From the NCBI RefSeq assembly GCF_030818075.1, contig NZ_JAUSZZ010000001.1:3534001-3598000 (forward strand): a stretch of DNA of 64,000 nt, written 5' to 3'. Below, in pieces: positions 1 through 8,821 of the stretch. This DNA comes from Microbacterium proteolyticum (lineage in GTDB: Bacteria; Actinomycetota; Actinomycetes; Actinomycetales; Microbacteriaceae). Made by a program: the position numbers and the translations under genes. Under the pieces are notes generated by a model. It worked only from the letters and a program-made list of their open reading frames with translations, did no database searches and was not told the DNA's origin. Every line of letters starts with the position of its first letter. Within the stretch, counting starts at the first letter, position 1.

Positions 1-291
1 AGCCACACCGAGGGGCGCCGGACCGGGATGCACGGCGACGCCGGCGTCGACGAGGGCCGCGAGGACGTTCTGCGGCACGTGTTCGTGGTCAAAGGTGATG
101 ACGTCGACGTCGCGGGCGAAGGCGAGGACGGTCTCGGCGTCGCGATAGTCGCCGACGGCCGTCGCGGCGAGCGCGGCCGACATGCCCTCATCCTCCGCGA
201 GCACGCGGATCTCGACACCCAACTCGACGGCGGGCGCGATCATCATCCGCGCCAGCTGCCCGCCACCGACCACTCCGACTCGCAGCGCCAT
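1..291 (-). CDS. purK: N5-carboxyaminoimidazole ribonucleotide synthase PurK (N-terminal part)
   Basis: This is the N-terminal 97 codons of PurK, the ATP-grasp enzyme that carboxylates aminoimidazole ribonucleotide in de novo purine synthesis. The protein opens MALRVGVVGGGQLARMM, whose GGGQLARM is the typical PurK nucleotide-binding loop, and continues through an ITFDHEHVP segment (residues about 65-73) and a VHPGPAPL stretch typical of the family. The ATG at 291 is preceded by AAAGGAG five bases upstream. The rest of the gene lies beyond the window start. The neighbours (PH-domain protein, birA, accD) fit the conserved actinobacterial order. Identification is from motif recognition only. Confidence 0.9.
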   Translation of the reverse strand, partial: MALRVGVVGGGQLARMMIAPAVELGVEIRVLAEDEGMSAALAATAVGDYRDAETVLAFARDVDVITFDHEHVPQNVLAALVDAGVAVHPGPAPLGVA

Positions 292-370
292 GCCGCTCCT
301 TTCGTCGGCATCCATTCTGTCGGGGTGCCCTCGGGGATGCGAGCCGGGCCGGGCGGGTGCAGAGGCGCCG

Positions 371-735
371 GTGACTTCGACAGGCTCAGCCACCTCGACA
401 CGACCGGAGGTCCCTGAGCTCGTCGACGGGACCGGGACTCCCCCCGAACACCGGTGACTTCGACAGGCGCAGCCACCTCGACACGACCGCAGGTCCCTGA
501 GCTCGTCGAGGGGACCGGGAATCCCCCCGAACACCGGTGACTTCGACAGGCTCAGCCACCTCGACACGACCGGAGGTCCCCGAGCTCGTCGAGGGGACCG
601 GGACTCCCCCCGAACACCGGTGGCTTCGACAGGCTCAGCCACCTCGACACGACCGGAGGTCCCTGAGCTCGTCGATGGGACCGGGACTTCCCCGGACGCC
701 GGTGGCTTCGGTGAGCTCAGCCACCTCCGTCGAGG
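371..735. repeat. Tandem array of an 83-bp REP-like unit (family A)
   Basis: Units start near 371, 454, 537, 620 and 702, giving four full copies with a period of 82-83 bp and a decayed fifth. Each holds TTCGACAGGCTCAG followed about 30 bases later by CTGAGCTCGTCGA, so each unit can fold as an imperfect hairpin. The array lies between purK and the PH-domain gene. Single or partial relatives occur at 8826-8871, inside sdhB at 50266-50287, and at 62334-62430. Confidence 0.9.
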
Positions 736-750
736 GGGTGTGAGCCCGGG

Positions 751-1305
751 TCAGAGGCCGACGGAGCCGGAGCCGAACGTCGGCGAGTCGCGGTGCGCGA
801 GGATCTGATTGACCTCGACCTGGTCGACGAGGGTCTCGTGCACCAGCACCGCATTCGGGACGTTCTTCAGCCGCAGGGCGGGCTCGACGCCGTTGGAGAG
901 CGTCAGGGTGCCGGCTCCCCACATCCGCTGAAGGATGCCGCGACGCAGCTGGATCGCATACCCCCGCACGTGCGAGATCTCGCGTCGGTTCGCTCCGAAG
1001 GGGCCGGAATGCTCGATCACGCGCCGGGTGGTGATGGTCCACGTGCGCGAGAGCCAGACCAGGAAGGGCAGCACCACGAGCAGCAGGACGAGGCCGCCGG
1101 CCGCGGTCAGCAGCATCCAGTTCTCGTACGGTGCGGGGAGGTTGTCGTAGAAGTAGCCCGTCGCCCCGGCCACGGCGATCAGCACCAGCGCCGACCAGGA
1201 GAGCCGACGCGCGTGCGACCGGAGCCGAGCGATGCGCAGCTCGGGCGCCGTCGTGCCGGGCGCCGGCATGCGGGGGCGTCCGAGCGGGGTCGAGGGCTGA
1301 CTCAC
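751..1305 (-). CDS. PH domain-containing membrane protein
   Basis: A 184-residue protein with two hydrophobic segments (about residues 36-52 and 62-85), followed by a bacterial PH (YdbT/DUF304-like) domain that opens SRTWTITTRRVIEHSG and contains the REISHVRGYAIQLRR strand typical of the family. The function is unknown; such proteins sit next to birA in many actinobacteria, including M. tuberculosis. The GTG at 1305 has CACAAT six bases upstream, fitting a leaderless start. It reads in the same direction as birA with a 60-base gap, so the two could be cotranscribed. Confidence 0.8.
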   Translation of the reverse strand: MSQPSTPLGRPRMPAPGTTAPELRIARLRSHARRLSWSALVLIAVAGATGYFYDNLPAPYENWMLLTAAGGLVLLLVVLPFLVWLSRTWTITTRRVIEHSGPFGANRREISHVRGYAIQLRRGILQRMWGAGTLTLSNGVEPALRLKNVPNAVLVHETLVDQVEVNQILAHRDSPTFGSGSVGL

Positions 1306-1365
1306 GGTTTCATTGTGCGGCGCGCGAGCCCCGACGGCCCGGTGCCACGCGGAGGGCGGCGACCG

Positions 1366-2148
1366 TCACCGCACGTGGACGACGTCGCCGGCGGACACGA
1401 CGGTCTCGATGGTGCCGGACTCGACGACCAGGCGCCCGTCGGCATCGAGCCGGACCGCGGTGCCCTGCAGGGTGGATCCGTCGGGCAGGGACACCGTGAC
1501 CTCTCGGCCGACGGTGGCGCACAGCTTCTCGATCTCGCGATGCACGCGCTCGACGTCGTCGTGCGCGAGGCGCGCGAGGGTCTTGTCGAGATCCTCGAGG
1601 TAATCGGCCAGCAGCCGGTCGTCGTCGCACTCGGCCCCGATCGCGGCGAAGGAGGTCGCCGTCGTCACCGGCAGGTCGGCGCGGTTCATGCGGGCGTTCA
1701 CCCCGGCACCGATGACCACGGTGTCGGGTGAGCCCGGCACGACCTCGGCCAGGATGCCGCAGATCTTGCCGCTGTCGACGAGGACGTCGTTCGGCCACTT
1801 CAGCTCCGCCGTCGCGCCATGGCCGGTGAGCTGATGCCGCACGGCGCGGGTCATGGCGGCGCCCGCGGCCAGCGGAATCCATCCGCGCTGGGCGGGCGGG
1901 ACCATCGTGGCGTCCACGACGACCGAGACGGCGAGCGCCGTACCGGCGGGAGCCGTCCAGGATCGGTCGAGGCGTCCGCGCCCCGCGCGCTGGTCGTCGG
2001 TGATGAGCACAGAGAGGTGCGGCCACCCGGCGGGGTCGGCCGCCACCGCGGCGACGACGTCGGCGTTGGTGGAGTCGGTGGTCTCGACCACCTGGACGCG
2101 AGGGCTGTGGGCGGCGGTGCGCGGATATCCGGCGGCGGGGATCGGCAT
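1366..2148 (-). CDS. birA: Biotin--[acetyl-CoA-carboxylase] ligase BirA
   Basis: BirA activates biotin to biotinyl-AMP and attaches it to the lysine of the carboxylase carrier domain, here most likely the AccA encoded at 9666-11432. The 260-residue protein shows TTDSTN near the N terminus, the GRGRLDRSWTAP biotinyl-AMP binding loop, KWPNDVLV, and a C-terminal SH3-like domain. It lacks the N-terminal DNA-binding domain of E. coli BirA, so it is the monofunctional type. I chose ATG 2148 over GTG 2154 because TAGGGT lies exactly six bases upstream, as at many genes in this window. It is divergent from accD, which fits shared biotin-carboxylase biology. Confidence 0.92.
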   Translation of the reverse strand: MPIPAAGYPRTAAHSPRVQVVETTDSTNADVVAAVAADPAGWPHLSVLITDDQRAGRGRLDRSWTAPAGTALAVSVVVDATMVPPAQRGWIPLAAGAAMTRAVRHQLTGHGATAELKWPNDVLVDSGKICGILAEVVPGSPDTVVIGAGVNARMNRADLPVTTATSFAAIGAECDDDRLLADYLEDLDKTLARLAHDDVERVHREIEKLCATVGREVTVSLPDGSTLQGTAVRLDADGRLVVESGTIETVVSAGDVVHVR

Positions 2149-2154
2149 GCCCAC

Positions 2155-2160
2155 ACCCTA
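2155..2160 (-). promoter_or_regulatory. Putative -10 element of leaderless birA
   Basis: TAGGGT ends six bases before ATG 2148, the spacing expected when transcription starts on the first base of the start codon. Confidence 0.5.
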
Positions 2161-2282
2161 GGGAATGCGCGAAGTGATGGCATCCGGTTGCGGGCATGAC
2201 GGATGCCGCCGGGTGGAGGATGCCACAGCCGCTCGGCCGTTCACTTGTGCGCACCCTCCAACGTCCGCGCGGGTGCTGTCGC

Positions 2283-2288
2283 TAGGGT
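2283..2288 (+). promoter_or_regulatory. Putative -10 element of accD
   Basis: TAGGGT lies seven bases before GTG 2296. The intervening GGGAAGG could also act as a ribosome binding site, but it is too close to the -10 to be in a leader, so a leaderless mRNA is more likely. Confidence 0.5.
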
Positions 2289-2295
2289 GGGAAGG

Positions 2296-3885
2296 GTGAC
2301 CGACCAGCCCGATCTCTACACGACCGCCGGCAAGATCGCGGACCTGCGCAACAGGTTCCAAGAGGCGGTCGTCGACGCCGAAGCCGCCGCGCGCACCAAG
2401 CAGCACGCCAAGGGCAAGCTCACCGCCCGCGAGCGCCTCGAGATGCTGGTCGACCCCGGCTCGTTCGTCGAGCTCGACGAGTACGTCCGCCACCGCACCA
2501 CGGCCTTCGGCATGGACAAGTCCCGCCCCTACGGCGACTCGGTCGTGACGGGGACCGGCACCATCCACGGGCGCAACGTCGCCGTCTACGCACAGGACTT
2601 CTCGACCTTCGGCGGTTCGCTCGGCGAGGTCGCCGGCGACAAGATCATCAAGGTCATGGAGCTGGCCCTTCGCAGCGGCATCCCGATCATCGGCATCCTC
2701 GACTCCGGCGGAGCCCGCATCCAGGAGGGCGTCGTCGCCCTCGGCAAGTACGGCGAGATCTTCCGCCTGAACACCGCGGCATCCGGTGTCATCCCCCAGA
2801 TCTCCATCATCATGGGCCCGGCCGCCGGTGGCGCGGTCTACTCCCCCGCCCTCACCGACTTCGTCATCATGGTCGACAAGACGAGCCAGATGTTCGTCAC
2901 CGGCCCCGACGTGATCAAGACCGTCACCGGTGAAGACGTCGGCATGGAAGAACTCGGCGGCGCGCATACGCACAACACCCGCTCGGGCGTGGCGCACTAC
3001 CTCGCCGACGACGAGGACGACGCGATCGACTACGCGCGCGGCCTCATCAGCTACCTCCCCGACAACAACCTCGCCGAGATCCCGGTCTACGACACCCCGT
3101 TCGAGTTCGAGACGACGGATGCCGACCGCTCGCTGAACACCGTCATCCCCGACTCGCCGAACCAGCCGTACGACATCCACACCGTCATCGACGGGATCGT
3201 GGATGCCGCGGAGTTCCTCGAGGTGCAGCCGCTGTTCGCGCCGAACATCGTCATCGGCTTCGGCCGCATCGAGGGTCGCACGGTCGGCATCATCGCCAAC
3301 CAGCCGTCGCAGATGGCCGGGACGCTCAACATCGACGCGGGCGAGAAGGCCAGCCGCTTCGTGCGTTTCTGCGACGCGTTCTCGGTGCCCATCGTCACGC
3401 TCGTCGACGTGCCCGGCTACCTGCCCGGCACCGACCAGGAGTGGACCGGCGTCATCCGCCGCGGCGCGAAGCTGCTCTACGCCTACGCCGAGGCGACCGT
3501 GCCGCTGGTCACGGTCATCCTGCGCAAGGCGTACGGCGGCGCCTACATCGTCATGGGCTCCAAGCAGCTCGGCGCCGACATCAACCTCGCCTGGCCCACG
3601 GCCGAGATCGCCGTCATGGGCGGCCAGGGCGCGGTCAACATCCTCTACCGCGGCGAGATCAAGCGCGCCGAGGAGGCGGGCGAAGACGTCGCAGCCGTGC
3701 GCACGCGTCTGGCGAACGAGTACACCTACAACGTGGCATCGCCGTTCCTGGCCGCCGAACGCGGTGAACTCGACGGGATCATCGAGCCCGCACAGACGCG
3801 CGTGTCGATCGCCAAGGCCCTGCGGGCACTGCGCAACAAGCGCGCGAGCCTGCCCGCCAAGAAGCACGGGAACATCCCGCTGTGA
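2296..3885 (+). CDS. accD: Acyl-CoA carboxylase beta (carboxyltransferase) subunit
   Basis: This subunit transfers CO2 from carboxybiotin to acetyl- or propionyl-CoA, feeding fatty-acid and methylmalonyl-CoA synthesis. The 529-residue protein has the two crotonase-like halves of the family: an N-terminal half with [10 protein letters not shown] at about residue 135 and a C-terminal half with [15 protein letters not shown] at about 368 and [13 protein letters not shown] at about 412. These glycine-rich segments form the CoA and biotin oxyanion holes. Length and motifs fit the AccD5/PccB group. GTG 2296 is chosen from the -10 spacing and because upstream residues are not family-like. It overlaps accE by four bases. 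Acyl chain-length preference cannot be read from sequence alone. Confidence 0.92.
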   Translation: MTDQPDLYTTAGKIADLRNRFQEAVVDAEAAARTKQHAKGKLTARERLEMLVDPGSFVELDEYVRHRTTAFGMDKSRPYGDSVVTGTGTIHGRNVAVYAQDFSTFGGSLGEVAGDKIIKVMELALRSGIPIIGILDSGGARIQEGVVALGKYGEIFRLNTAASGVIPQISIIMGPAAGGAVYSPALTDFVIMVDKTSQMFVTGPDVIKTVTGEDVGMEELGGAHTHNTRSGVAHYLADDEDDAIDYARGLISYLPDNNLAEIPVYDTPFEFETTDADRSLNTVIPDSPNQPYDIHTVIDGIVDAAEFLEVQPLFAPNIVIGFGRIEGRTVGIIANQPSQMAGTLNIDAGEKASRFVRFCDAFSVPIVTLVDVPGYLPGTDQEWTGVIRRGAKLLYAYAEATVPLVTVILRKAYGGAYIVMGSKQLGADINLAWPTAEIAVMGGQGAVNILYRGEIKRAEEAGEDVAAVRTRLANEYTYNVASPFLAAERGELDGIIEPAQTRVSIAKALRALRNKRASLPAKKHGNIPL

Positions 3886-4118
3886 CCGGCACCGACGACG
3901 CTCCGGAGCTTCCGTCGGTCGTGGTGGAAGTGGTGCGCGGTGCGCCCACGGAGGAAGAACTGGCTGCGGCGATCGTCGTGGTCACCGAGGAGTACGCGCG
4001 CGAGGTGGCCGGCGCCACCGCCCCCGACGAGCCGGTGCGTTCGCGGTGGGAGCTGAACGCCCGCGGCCTGCGGCAGCCGCTCGACCGCGCGGCGGGCTGG
4101 AACGGCTTCACCGCCTGA
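3882..4118 (+). CDS. accE: Acyl-CoA carboxylase epsilon subunit
   Basis: A 78-residue acidic protein starting at a GTG inside the accD stop (GTGA overlap), which implies translational coupling. It contains the [14 protein letters not shown] segment and the C-terminal [12 protein letters not shown] region typical of actinobacterial epsilon subunits (Corynebacterium AccE, mycobacterial AccE5), which stabilise the alpha-beta carboxylase complex. Small size and position right behind accD support the call. Confidence 0.88.
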   Translation: MTGTDDAPELPSVVVEVVRGAPTEEELAAAIVVVTEEYAREVAGATAPDEPVRSRWELNARGLRQPLDRAAGWNGFTA

Positions 4119-4199
4119 GCCCAGGTGTCCCCCGAAATACCTACAGACGGCGCCATGCACGTGACGGATACTGGGAGAGCTGGAACGCATCACGCGTTC

Positions 4200-4292
4200 G
4201 GCCGGACCGCTGTTCAGCCGGTTCCGGCCTTGCGGACGGTTTTCGGGTAACCGTCCGCCTGGGTGAGGGGCTGGCGAATCGCCGCCCCTCAC
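4200..4292. terminator. Three consecutive hairpins between convergent accE and a membrane-protein gene
   Basis: Hairpin 1 pairs GGCCGGA (4200-4206) with TCCGGCC (4223-4229). Hairpin 2 is a perfect 10-bp stem, GCGGACGGTT (4232-4241) with AACCGTCCGC (4249-4258), and a 7-base loop. Hairpin 3 pairs GTGAGGGGC (4263-4271) with GCCCCTCAC (4284-4292) and is followed by a short pyrimidine-rich stretch containing TCTTTCT. The site between convergent genes suggests bidirectional termination. Confidence 0.6.
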
Positions 4293-4329
4293 CCCTCAGT
4301 CTTTCTGCGTGAGCGGACGCCCCTCCCAT

Positions 4330-4507
4330 GGTGATGACGCCTCGCCCCGCGGGCCGACGAGCCCCGGCTCGGCTGCGGCGTCGGGCACCGGCGATCGGCG
4401 CGACGTCAGCAGACGGCCCCGTCGTGACGGCGCCGCGCCCCGCGGGCCGATGAGCCCCGGCTCCGCTGCGGCCCCGGCAGCGGCGTCGGCGTCGGCGTCG
4501 GCGTCGG
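4330..4507. repeat. GC-rich duplicated segment and GCGTCG microsatellite
   Basis: Two diverged direct copies of a roughly 50-base segment containing CCCCGCGGGCCGA and GAGCCCCGGCTC lie about 94 bases apart, followed by four GCGTCG hexamers at 4483-4507. No gene is evident between accE (ends 4118) and the minus-strand gene ending at 4515. Confidence 0.6.
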
Positions 4508-4514
4508 TGCGATG

Positions 4515-5549
4515 TCAGCGGGGTCGACGGATCTCGCGGAAGAGGTCGACGTGGTCGTCGTCGCCCGTGGCGCCGTCGCCGCGCGAGCGGCCGACGATCG
4601 TCACCACGATCTCGTCGTCAGGGGACGTACGGATGATCAGGCGCTCCGACACCGACTCGCGCAGAATGGCGGCCAACTCTCGTCGGACCTCGACGAGCGC
4701 GTCGGCGGTCAAGCCGTTCAGACCGCCTTCGTCGAACAGGTTGATCGATGCCCCCCGGCACCGCGCCGCATCGATCTCGGTGCGCACGTCGTCATCGAGC
4801 AGGCGGTTCCCGCGCAATTCGTCGCGCAGGCGTGCCTCGGCGCGACGCGCGGCCTCCTTGTCGGCGGAGCGCAGATTTCCCCCGTTCTCGATCGTGCGGG
4901 ACAGGATCGGGCCGGCCGCCTCCAGCGCCCGCTGCACGTGCAGTCGCCGTTCGCGCTGTCGTCCGCTCTGCGACGCCTGCCACGCGGACGCCGCCTGCTG
5001 CAATTCGGCGAGCCTCTCGGCATCCCGCGCCGCGCGGTCCAGCGCGAAGACCACGAGCTGTGCCGCCGCCACCCAGACGATCGAGCCGACCAGACCGAGG
5101 CTGAGCGCCTGGACGGGACCGAGCCAGAGCGACGTCGCCACCGCGAGCAGAGCGATCCCCGTCCACGCGGCGATCGGGCGCCGGCGCGCCATGAGGATCA
5201 TCATCAGAGCGCCGATCGCCCCGATCACCCAGGTCACGAAGGGTTGCGTGCGCCCCTCCTCAGACACGGCCAGGAACGTGGCGTTGGAGACGAAGACGGT
5301 GACACCGAGCGCGAGCACGACCTGCCAGGCCGGCGCGCGCGGCGGAGCGGCGGCGGCCACGCCCGCGGGGCGGTCGCCGACGCCCAGGGCGAAGATGCAC
5401 AGCCAGGTCACCGGCAGGTAGACCGCCAGGGCCGCCACGATCAGCCACCCGCGCTCGACCGCCTCGGGCGAGGTCCAGATGAGGCCGCGGGCAGCGAGGT
5501 ACGCGGTGAGCGCGACGCCCAGGAGGGAGAGGATGGCACGGACGCTCAC
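4515..5549 (-). CDS. Membrane protein of a two-component operon, with C-terminal cytosolic domain
   Basis: A 344-residue protein of unknown function. The first 170 residues contain about five to six hydrophobic segments; the remainder is a soluble, arginine-rich domain with a coiled-coil-like stretch (ARDAERLAELQQAASAWQAS) and a C-terminal alpha/beta part. Its layout mirrors a histidine kinase, but no dimerisation histidine, N-box or glycine-rich ATP lid is visible. GTG 5549 overlaps the kinase stop (GTGA), so it is translationally coupled and third in the response regulator-kinase operon. It may be a degenerate kinase or an accessory sensor; this is inference. Confidence 0.7.
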   Translation of the reverse strand: MSVRAILSLLGVALTAYLAARGLIWTSPEAVERGWLIVAALAVYLPVTWLCIFALGVGDRPAGVAAAAPPRAPAWQVVLALGVTVFVSNATFLAVSEEGRTQPFVTWVIGAIGALMMILMARRRPIAAWTGIALLAVATSLWLGPVQALSLGLVGSIVWVAAAQLVVFALDRAARDAERLAELQQAASAWQASQSGRQRERRLHVQRALEAAGPILSRTIENGGNLRSADKEAARRAEARLRDELRGNRLLDDDVRTEIDAARCRGASINLFDEGGLNGLTADALVEVRRELAAILRESVSERLIIRTSPDDEIVVTIVGRSRGDGATGDDDHVDLFREIRRPR

Positions 5550-6802
5550 CAGCGATCCCCGCTGTCCCATTCGAGGGTGACGGTGGTGCCGCCCGCGTGC
5601 GAGTCGATCTCGCTGCGCCCGCCCACCGCGGCCAACCGCGCGTGGATCGATCCGCGGATGCCGAGTCGGTCGGGCGCGATCGCGCCGATGTCGAAGCCCC
5701 CGCCGGTGTCACGCACGCGCACCGACACCCCGCCCGGCGTCGCTGTACCGGTCAACTGCACCGCCAAGCCCCGCGCGTCGGCGTGCTGGACCGCGTTCGC
5801 CACGGCCTGCAGCGCCGCGAGCACGAGGGCGCGAGCCACCCGGCCGGGCACCCGCGGCGTGCCCTCCTCCAGCTGCCGGTTGACGCGCAGGCGCACGCCC
5901 AGCTCTCCGGCAGCGGCCTCGATCTCGTCGGCGAGACGCGAGGCGGCCACGGGTTCGTCGCTGCCCTCGAGAGCGTCCTTCTCCGCGTTGGCCAATCGCG
6001 TCAGCGCCTCGCGGGCCATGCTGACGGCGAGGGTGCGTTCCCGCGGCGTCGATGCACGTTCAGCGGCGAGGAGGGCACCCAGGACGCTGTCGTGCATGAG
6101 CGCGGCGACGGCCACGCGCTCCCGCTCCATCGCCGCCGCCGCCGCCGCCGACGCATAGCTGGACACGGCGTCCGCGCGCGCTTGGTCGACGTTCGCGGCG
6201 ACGGAGCGGTACATCCACCCGAGCGTGAGCAGGACGCTGCCCAGGATGAGCGCGAACGACACGTCCAGCGCGACCGTGACGACGTAGTCACCCTCGCCGC
6301 GCGCCTGCATCAGGCGCACCGAGCCGTAGAGGATGGGCGTCGCGATCGTCCAGGCGATCTGCAGCGTCAGCGGGAACGCGACGATGCTGGCGAAGGTCGC
6401 CACATTCACGAGGTAGAAGACCCACGGATCCTGGGTGGGCGTCGGGCCCGGTCCGTCGGCCGTCGCGAGCGGCCACAGCGACAGCGTCAGCACGAAGGCG
6501 ACCGCGAAGATCCCGGCGAACACGCGGGTGAAGCGGCCGATGAGACAGGTGACGATCATCGCGACGAGGGGCACGAAGACCGCGCCCATGAGCGGGACGT
6601 GCCAATCGGCTGATTCGTCGGGCGACCCGAGGGCCGCGGCGAACGCCTGCGCCCCGAGAACGAGCGAGCCGGAACCGGCGATCAGGGTGATGACGCGTTC
6701 GATGCGCGTCTGAGTGAAGGTGCCCTGGTCTCCCTGACTCTCACGGGTGTGCGGGATCCGCCCCCACGCCTCGTCGAGGACGGACCGCTCATGCTCAACC
6801 AT
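5546..6802 (-). CDS. Sensor histidine kinase
   Basis: A 418-residue membrane kinase of the NarX/DesK-like group. Hydrophobic segments span roughly residues 36-210, followed by a dimerisation helix with LMHDSVLGALL (phospho-acceptor His about 237) and a HATPase domain with an N-box-like ALQAVANAVQHAD and the RDTGGGFD and RLGIRGSI ATP-binding motifs near the C terminus. It would phosphorylate the response regulator encoded just upstream, with which its ATG overlaps by eight bases. The signal is unknown. A coupled membrane protein follows. Confidence 0.88.
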   Translation of the reverse strand: MVEHERSVLDEAWGRIPHTRESQGDQGTFTQTRIERVITLIAGSGSLVLGAQAFAAALGSPDESADWHVPLMGAVFVPLVAMIVTCLIGRFTRVFAGIFAVAFVLTLSLWPLATADGPGPTPTQDPWVFYLVNVATFASIVAFPLTLQIAWTIATPILYGSVRLMQARGEGDYVVTVALDVSFALILGSVLLTLGWMYRSVAANVDQARADAVSSYASAAAAAAMERERVAVAALMHDSVLGALLAAERASTPRERTLAVSMAREALTRLANAEKDALEGSDEPVAASRLADEIEAAAGELGVRLRVNRQLEEGTPRVPGRVARALVLAALQAVANAVQHADARGLAVQLTGTATPGGVSVRVRDTGGGFDIGAIAPDRLGIRGSIHARLAAVGGRSEIDSHAGGTTVTLEWDSGDRW

Positions 6803-7463
6803 GCTGCGCGGTGTCGTCAGGAGCGTCCTGCAGGATCCCGTCTTCCATGGCGCGGCGGAGGAGGTCGACCTTGGTGGGTGCCGGGCGTCCCACCTCGACG
6901 TACTTCACCCGCACCCGCGTGATGTTCTCCTTGGCGGTGGAGTAGGCCACGCCGAGCCGCTCGGCGACGGCCTTCAGGGGCAGACCGGCGGCGTACAGCC
7001 GCAGGACCTCGCGCTCACGGGCCGACAGCTGGGCGCTGGCGAATTCGCGATCGCCCTCCACGGCGCTGGCCCACTCGACGTTGTCGAGCAGCTCGCCGCG
7101 GGCGACGGTCCCGATCGCGCCGAGCACCTCGTGCGTCGGCGACGACTTGCTCACGATGCCCGCGGCTCCCGCGGCGAGCGCTTCGCGAACGGCCGCGGGG
7201 CGGTCGGCGACGCTGTGGATGATGACGCTCGAACCGTCGCGCACCACGCGGTCGACGTTCTCGGACACGGTCGTGCCGTCGCCGAGCGTCAGGTCGAGCA
7301 CGACCACATCGGCGGGGGATGCCACCGCCGCCTGCCGCCACATGAGATAGGCCGCGACGTTGGCCCCGGAGAAGACGACCTCGGTCGACTCGGTACGGGC
7401 GAGCGCCGCCTCCAACCCGAGCCGGACGGACTCGTGATCATCGATGAGCGCGACGCGGGTCAT
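6795..7463 (-). CDS. LuxR/NarL-family response regulator
   Basis: A 222-residue two-domain regulator. The receiver domain begins MTRVALIDDHESVR (acidic pocket) and carries the phospho-acceptor Asp in VVVLDLTLGD at about residue 60. The C-terminal LuxR-type helix-turn-helix includes LSAREREVLRLYAAG and KAVAERLGVAYSTAKENI, where the usual TVKNH is replaced. It is first in the operon with its kinase. ATG 7463 is preceded by TACGAT six bases upstream, and the GGAG in between can also serve as a ribosome binding site. Confidence 0.9.
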   Translation of the reverse strand: MTRVALIDDHESVRLGLEAALARTESTEVVFSGANVAAYLMWRQAAVASPADVVVLDLTLGDGTTVSENVDRVVRDGSSVIIHSVADRPAAVREALAAGAAGIVSKSSPTHEVLGAIGTVARGELLDNVEWASAVEGDREFASAQLSAREREVLRLYAAGLPLKAVAERLGVAYSTAKENITRVRVKYVEVGRPAPTKVDLLRRAMEDGILQDAPDDTAQHG

Positions 7464-7469
7464 CGCTCC

Positions 7470-7475
7470 ATCGTA
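7470..7475 (-). promoter_or_regulatory. Putative -10 element of the response regulator operon
   Basis: TACGAT ends six bases before ATG 7463, consistent with leaderless transcription. Confidence 0.45.
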
Positions 7476-7488
7476 TCCGCGCCGCGCG

Positions 7489-7517
7489 CACAGGTGCGGG
7501 ACATTCCCGCACCTGTG
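7489..7517 (-). terminator. Terminator of the RNA methyltransferase gene
   Basis: A perfect 12-bp stem, CACAGGTGCGGG with CCCGCACCTGTG, and a 5-base loop lies directly behind the minus-strand stop at 7522. There is no clear T-tract. Confidence 0.7.
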
Positions 7518-7521
7518 GACA

Positions 7522-8781
7522 TCAGCGCCGCAGGACCGCGACGGCCTCCACGTGATGGGAATTCGGGAAGAGATCGACGCCGCGGATGCCGTCGTGCACG
7601 CGGTAGCCGAGCCCGGCGAAGGTGGCGAGGTCGCGCGCGAGCGCGACCGGGTCGCACGCGACGTAGACCACCGCCGTCGGCGAGAGCGCCGCGATCGCCT
7701 CGACGACTTGCGAGCCGGCACCGGCCCGGGGCGGATCGAGCAGCACGACGCCGCGGGCGAGGCGCTCGCGCTCGCGCGCGGACGCGTCGGCTGCCAGGCG
7801 TCCGACGAAGCGATCGACTCGCGCCGTCTCGGCACGCGCGCCCACCCACTCGGCGAGGTTCTCGCCGGCGTGCTCCGTGGCGCGAGGGTCGGACTCCACG
7901 CTGATGACGCGCGTGCCGTTGCCCCCCAGCTCGCCGAGCGTCGCGGCGAACAGGCCGACGCCACCGTAGAGGTCGAGGTGCGTGGCCTCGGGATCCAGTC
8001 CGCCCGTGGATGCCGTGAGCTCGGTCGACACGAGCGAGGTGAGGGTGCGCGCGGCGAGACGGTGCACCTGCCAGAATCCCCCCGCATCGACGCGGAAGAC
8101 CCGCTCGCCGACGCGTTCCTCCACGACCTCGGGGGCACCGCTCGGACGCGACCCTTCGGGGCGGGGCAGCACCCGGACGCGTCCGTCGGCGGGCTCGACG
8201 AGATCGATGCGACCGGGTTGCGCACCGGCGCGCGCGTGTGCCGCGGCGCGGGCGATGGCCTCGGTCGCGAGCGGCAGGTCGGGCGTCTCGACGACGTGGT
8301 GCGAGCGGGCGGCGTAGGCGCCGACTCGTCCATCGGCATCGACGTGCAGGCTGACGCGGGTGCGCCAGCCGGTGCCATCGGCGGACTCGCCGGCGTCAGC
8401 GCCGCCGGCGGGGCGCATGTCGACGGGGAGCTCGAGTCGGCCGACCCGCTCGACCGCCTCGCGGATCACCCTCTCCTTCAGCGCACGCTGGTGCGAGAGT
8501 CGGATGTGCCCGAACTCGGCACCGCCGACGCGCTCCGCGGGGTCGACGTCGATCGCCGCGGCATCCCACACGTGCGGTCGCCGTTCCGGGGCGGCCTGGA
8601 TCACCTCCACCGCGTCCGCACGCCAGAACGCCTTCTTGCGCGTGTCGGTGAGGCGGGCGCGGATGCGCTCCCCCGGCAGAGTGTCGGGGACGAAGACGAC
8701 GCGCCCCTCGTGGCGCCCGACGAACACGCCGCCGTGGGCGATACCGGTGATGTCGAGTTCGATGAGGTCGCCGTCGTGCAT
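7522..8781 (-). CDS. Class I SAM-dependent RNA (uracil-5-) methyltransferase with TRAM domain
   Basis: A 419-residue TrmA/RlmCD-type enzyme expected to methylate C5 of a uridine in rRNA or tRNA. An N-terminal TRAM beta-barrel (about residues 1-60: GDLIELDITGIAHGGVFVGR) is followed by the catalytic domain with HLDLYGGVGLFAATLG (SAM loop), VVLLDPPRAG at about 345-354 and the catalytic cysteine in VYVACDP at about 376. The C terminus FPNSHHVEAV matches the family ending, usually FPxTxHVE. I see no iron-sulfur cysteine cluster in the N-terminal half, unlike RlmD. Which uridine is modified is not deducible. Confidence 0.88.
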   Translation of the reverse strand: MHDGDLIELDITGIAHGGVFVGRHEGRVVFVPDTLPGERIRARLTDTRKKAFWRADAVEVIQAAPERRPHVWDAAAIDVDPAERVGGAEFGHIRLSHQRALKERVIREAVERVGRLELPVDMRPAGGADAGESADGTGWRTRVSLHVDADGRVGAYAARSHHVVETPDLPLATEAIARAAAHARAGAQPGRIDLVEPADGRVRVLPRPEGSRPSGAPEVVEERVGERVFRVDAGGFWQVHRLAARTLTSLVSTELTASTGGLDPEATHLDLYGGVGLFAATLGELGGNGTRVISVESDPRATEHAGENLAEWVGARAETARVDRFVGRLAADASARERERLARGVVLLDPPRAGAGSQVVEAIAALSPTAVVYVACDPVALARDLATFAGLGYRVHDGIRGVDLFPNSHHVEAVAVLRR

Positions 8782-8821
8782 GCATCGAGCCTGTCACACG
8801 CGCCGGGGAGCGAGCCGGTCC

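Noticed and set aside
371..735. Insertion sequence or transposon
   Set aside because: The units are only 83 bp, contain no transposase and have no target-site duplications that I can see.
2158..3867. Long minus-strand open frame opposite accD, and similar antisense frames opposite accA, mtlA, sdhA and ribBA
   Set aside because: These are shadows caused by high G+C third positions: their predicted proteins are rich in Asp, Arg, Val and His, with no recognisable family, and each is opposite a clearly real gene.
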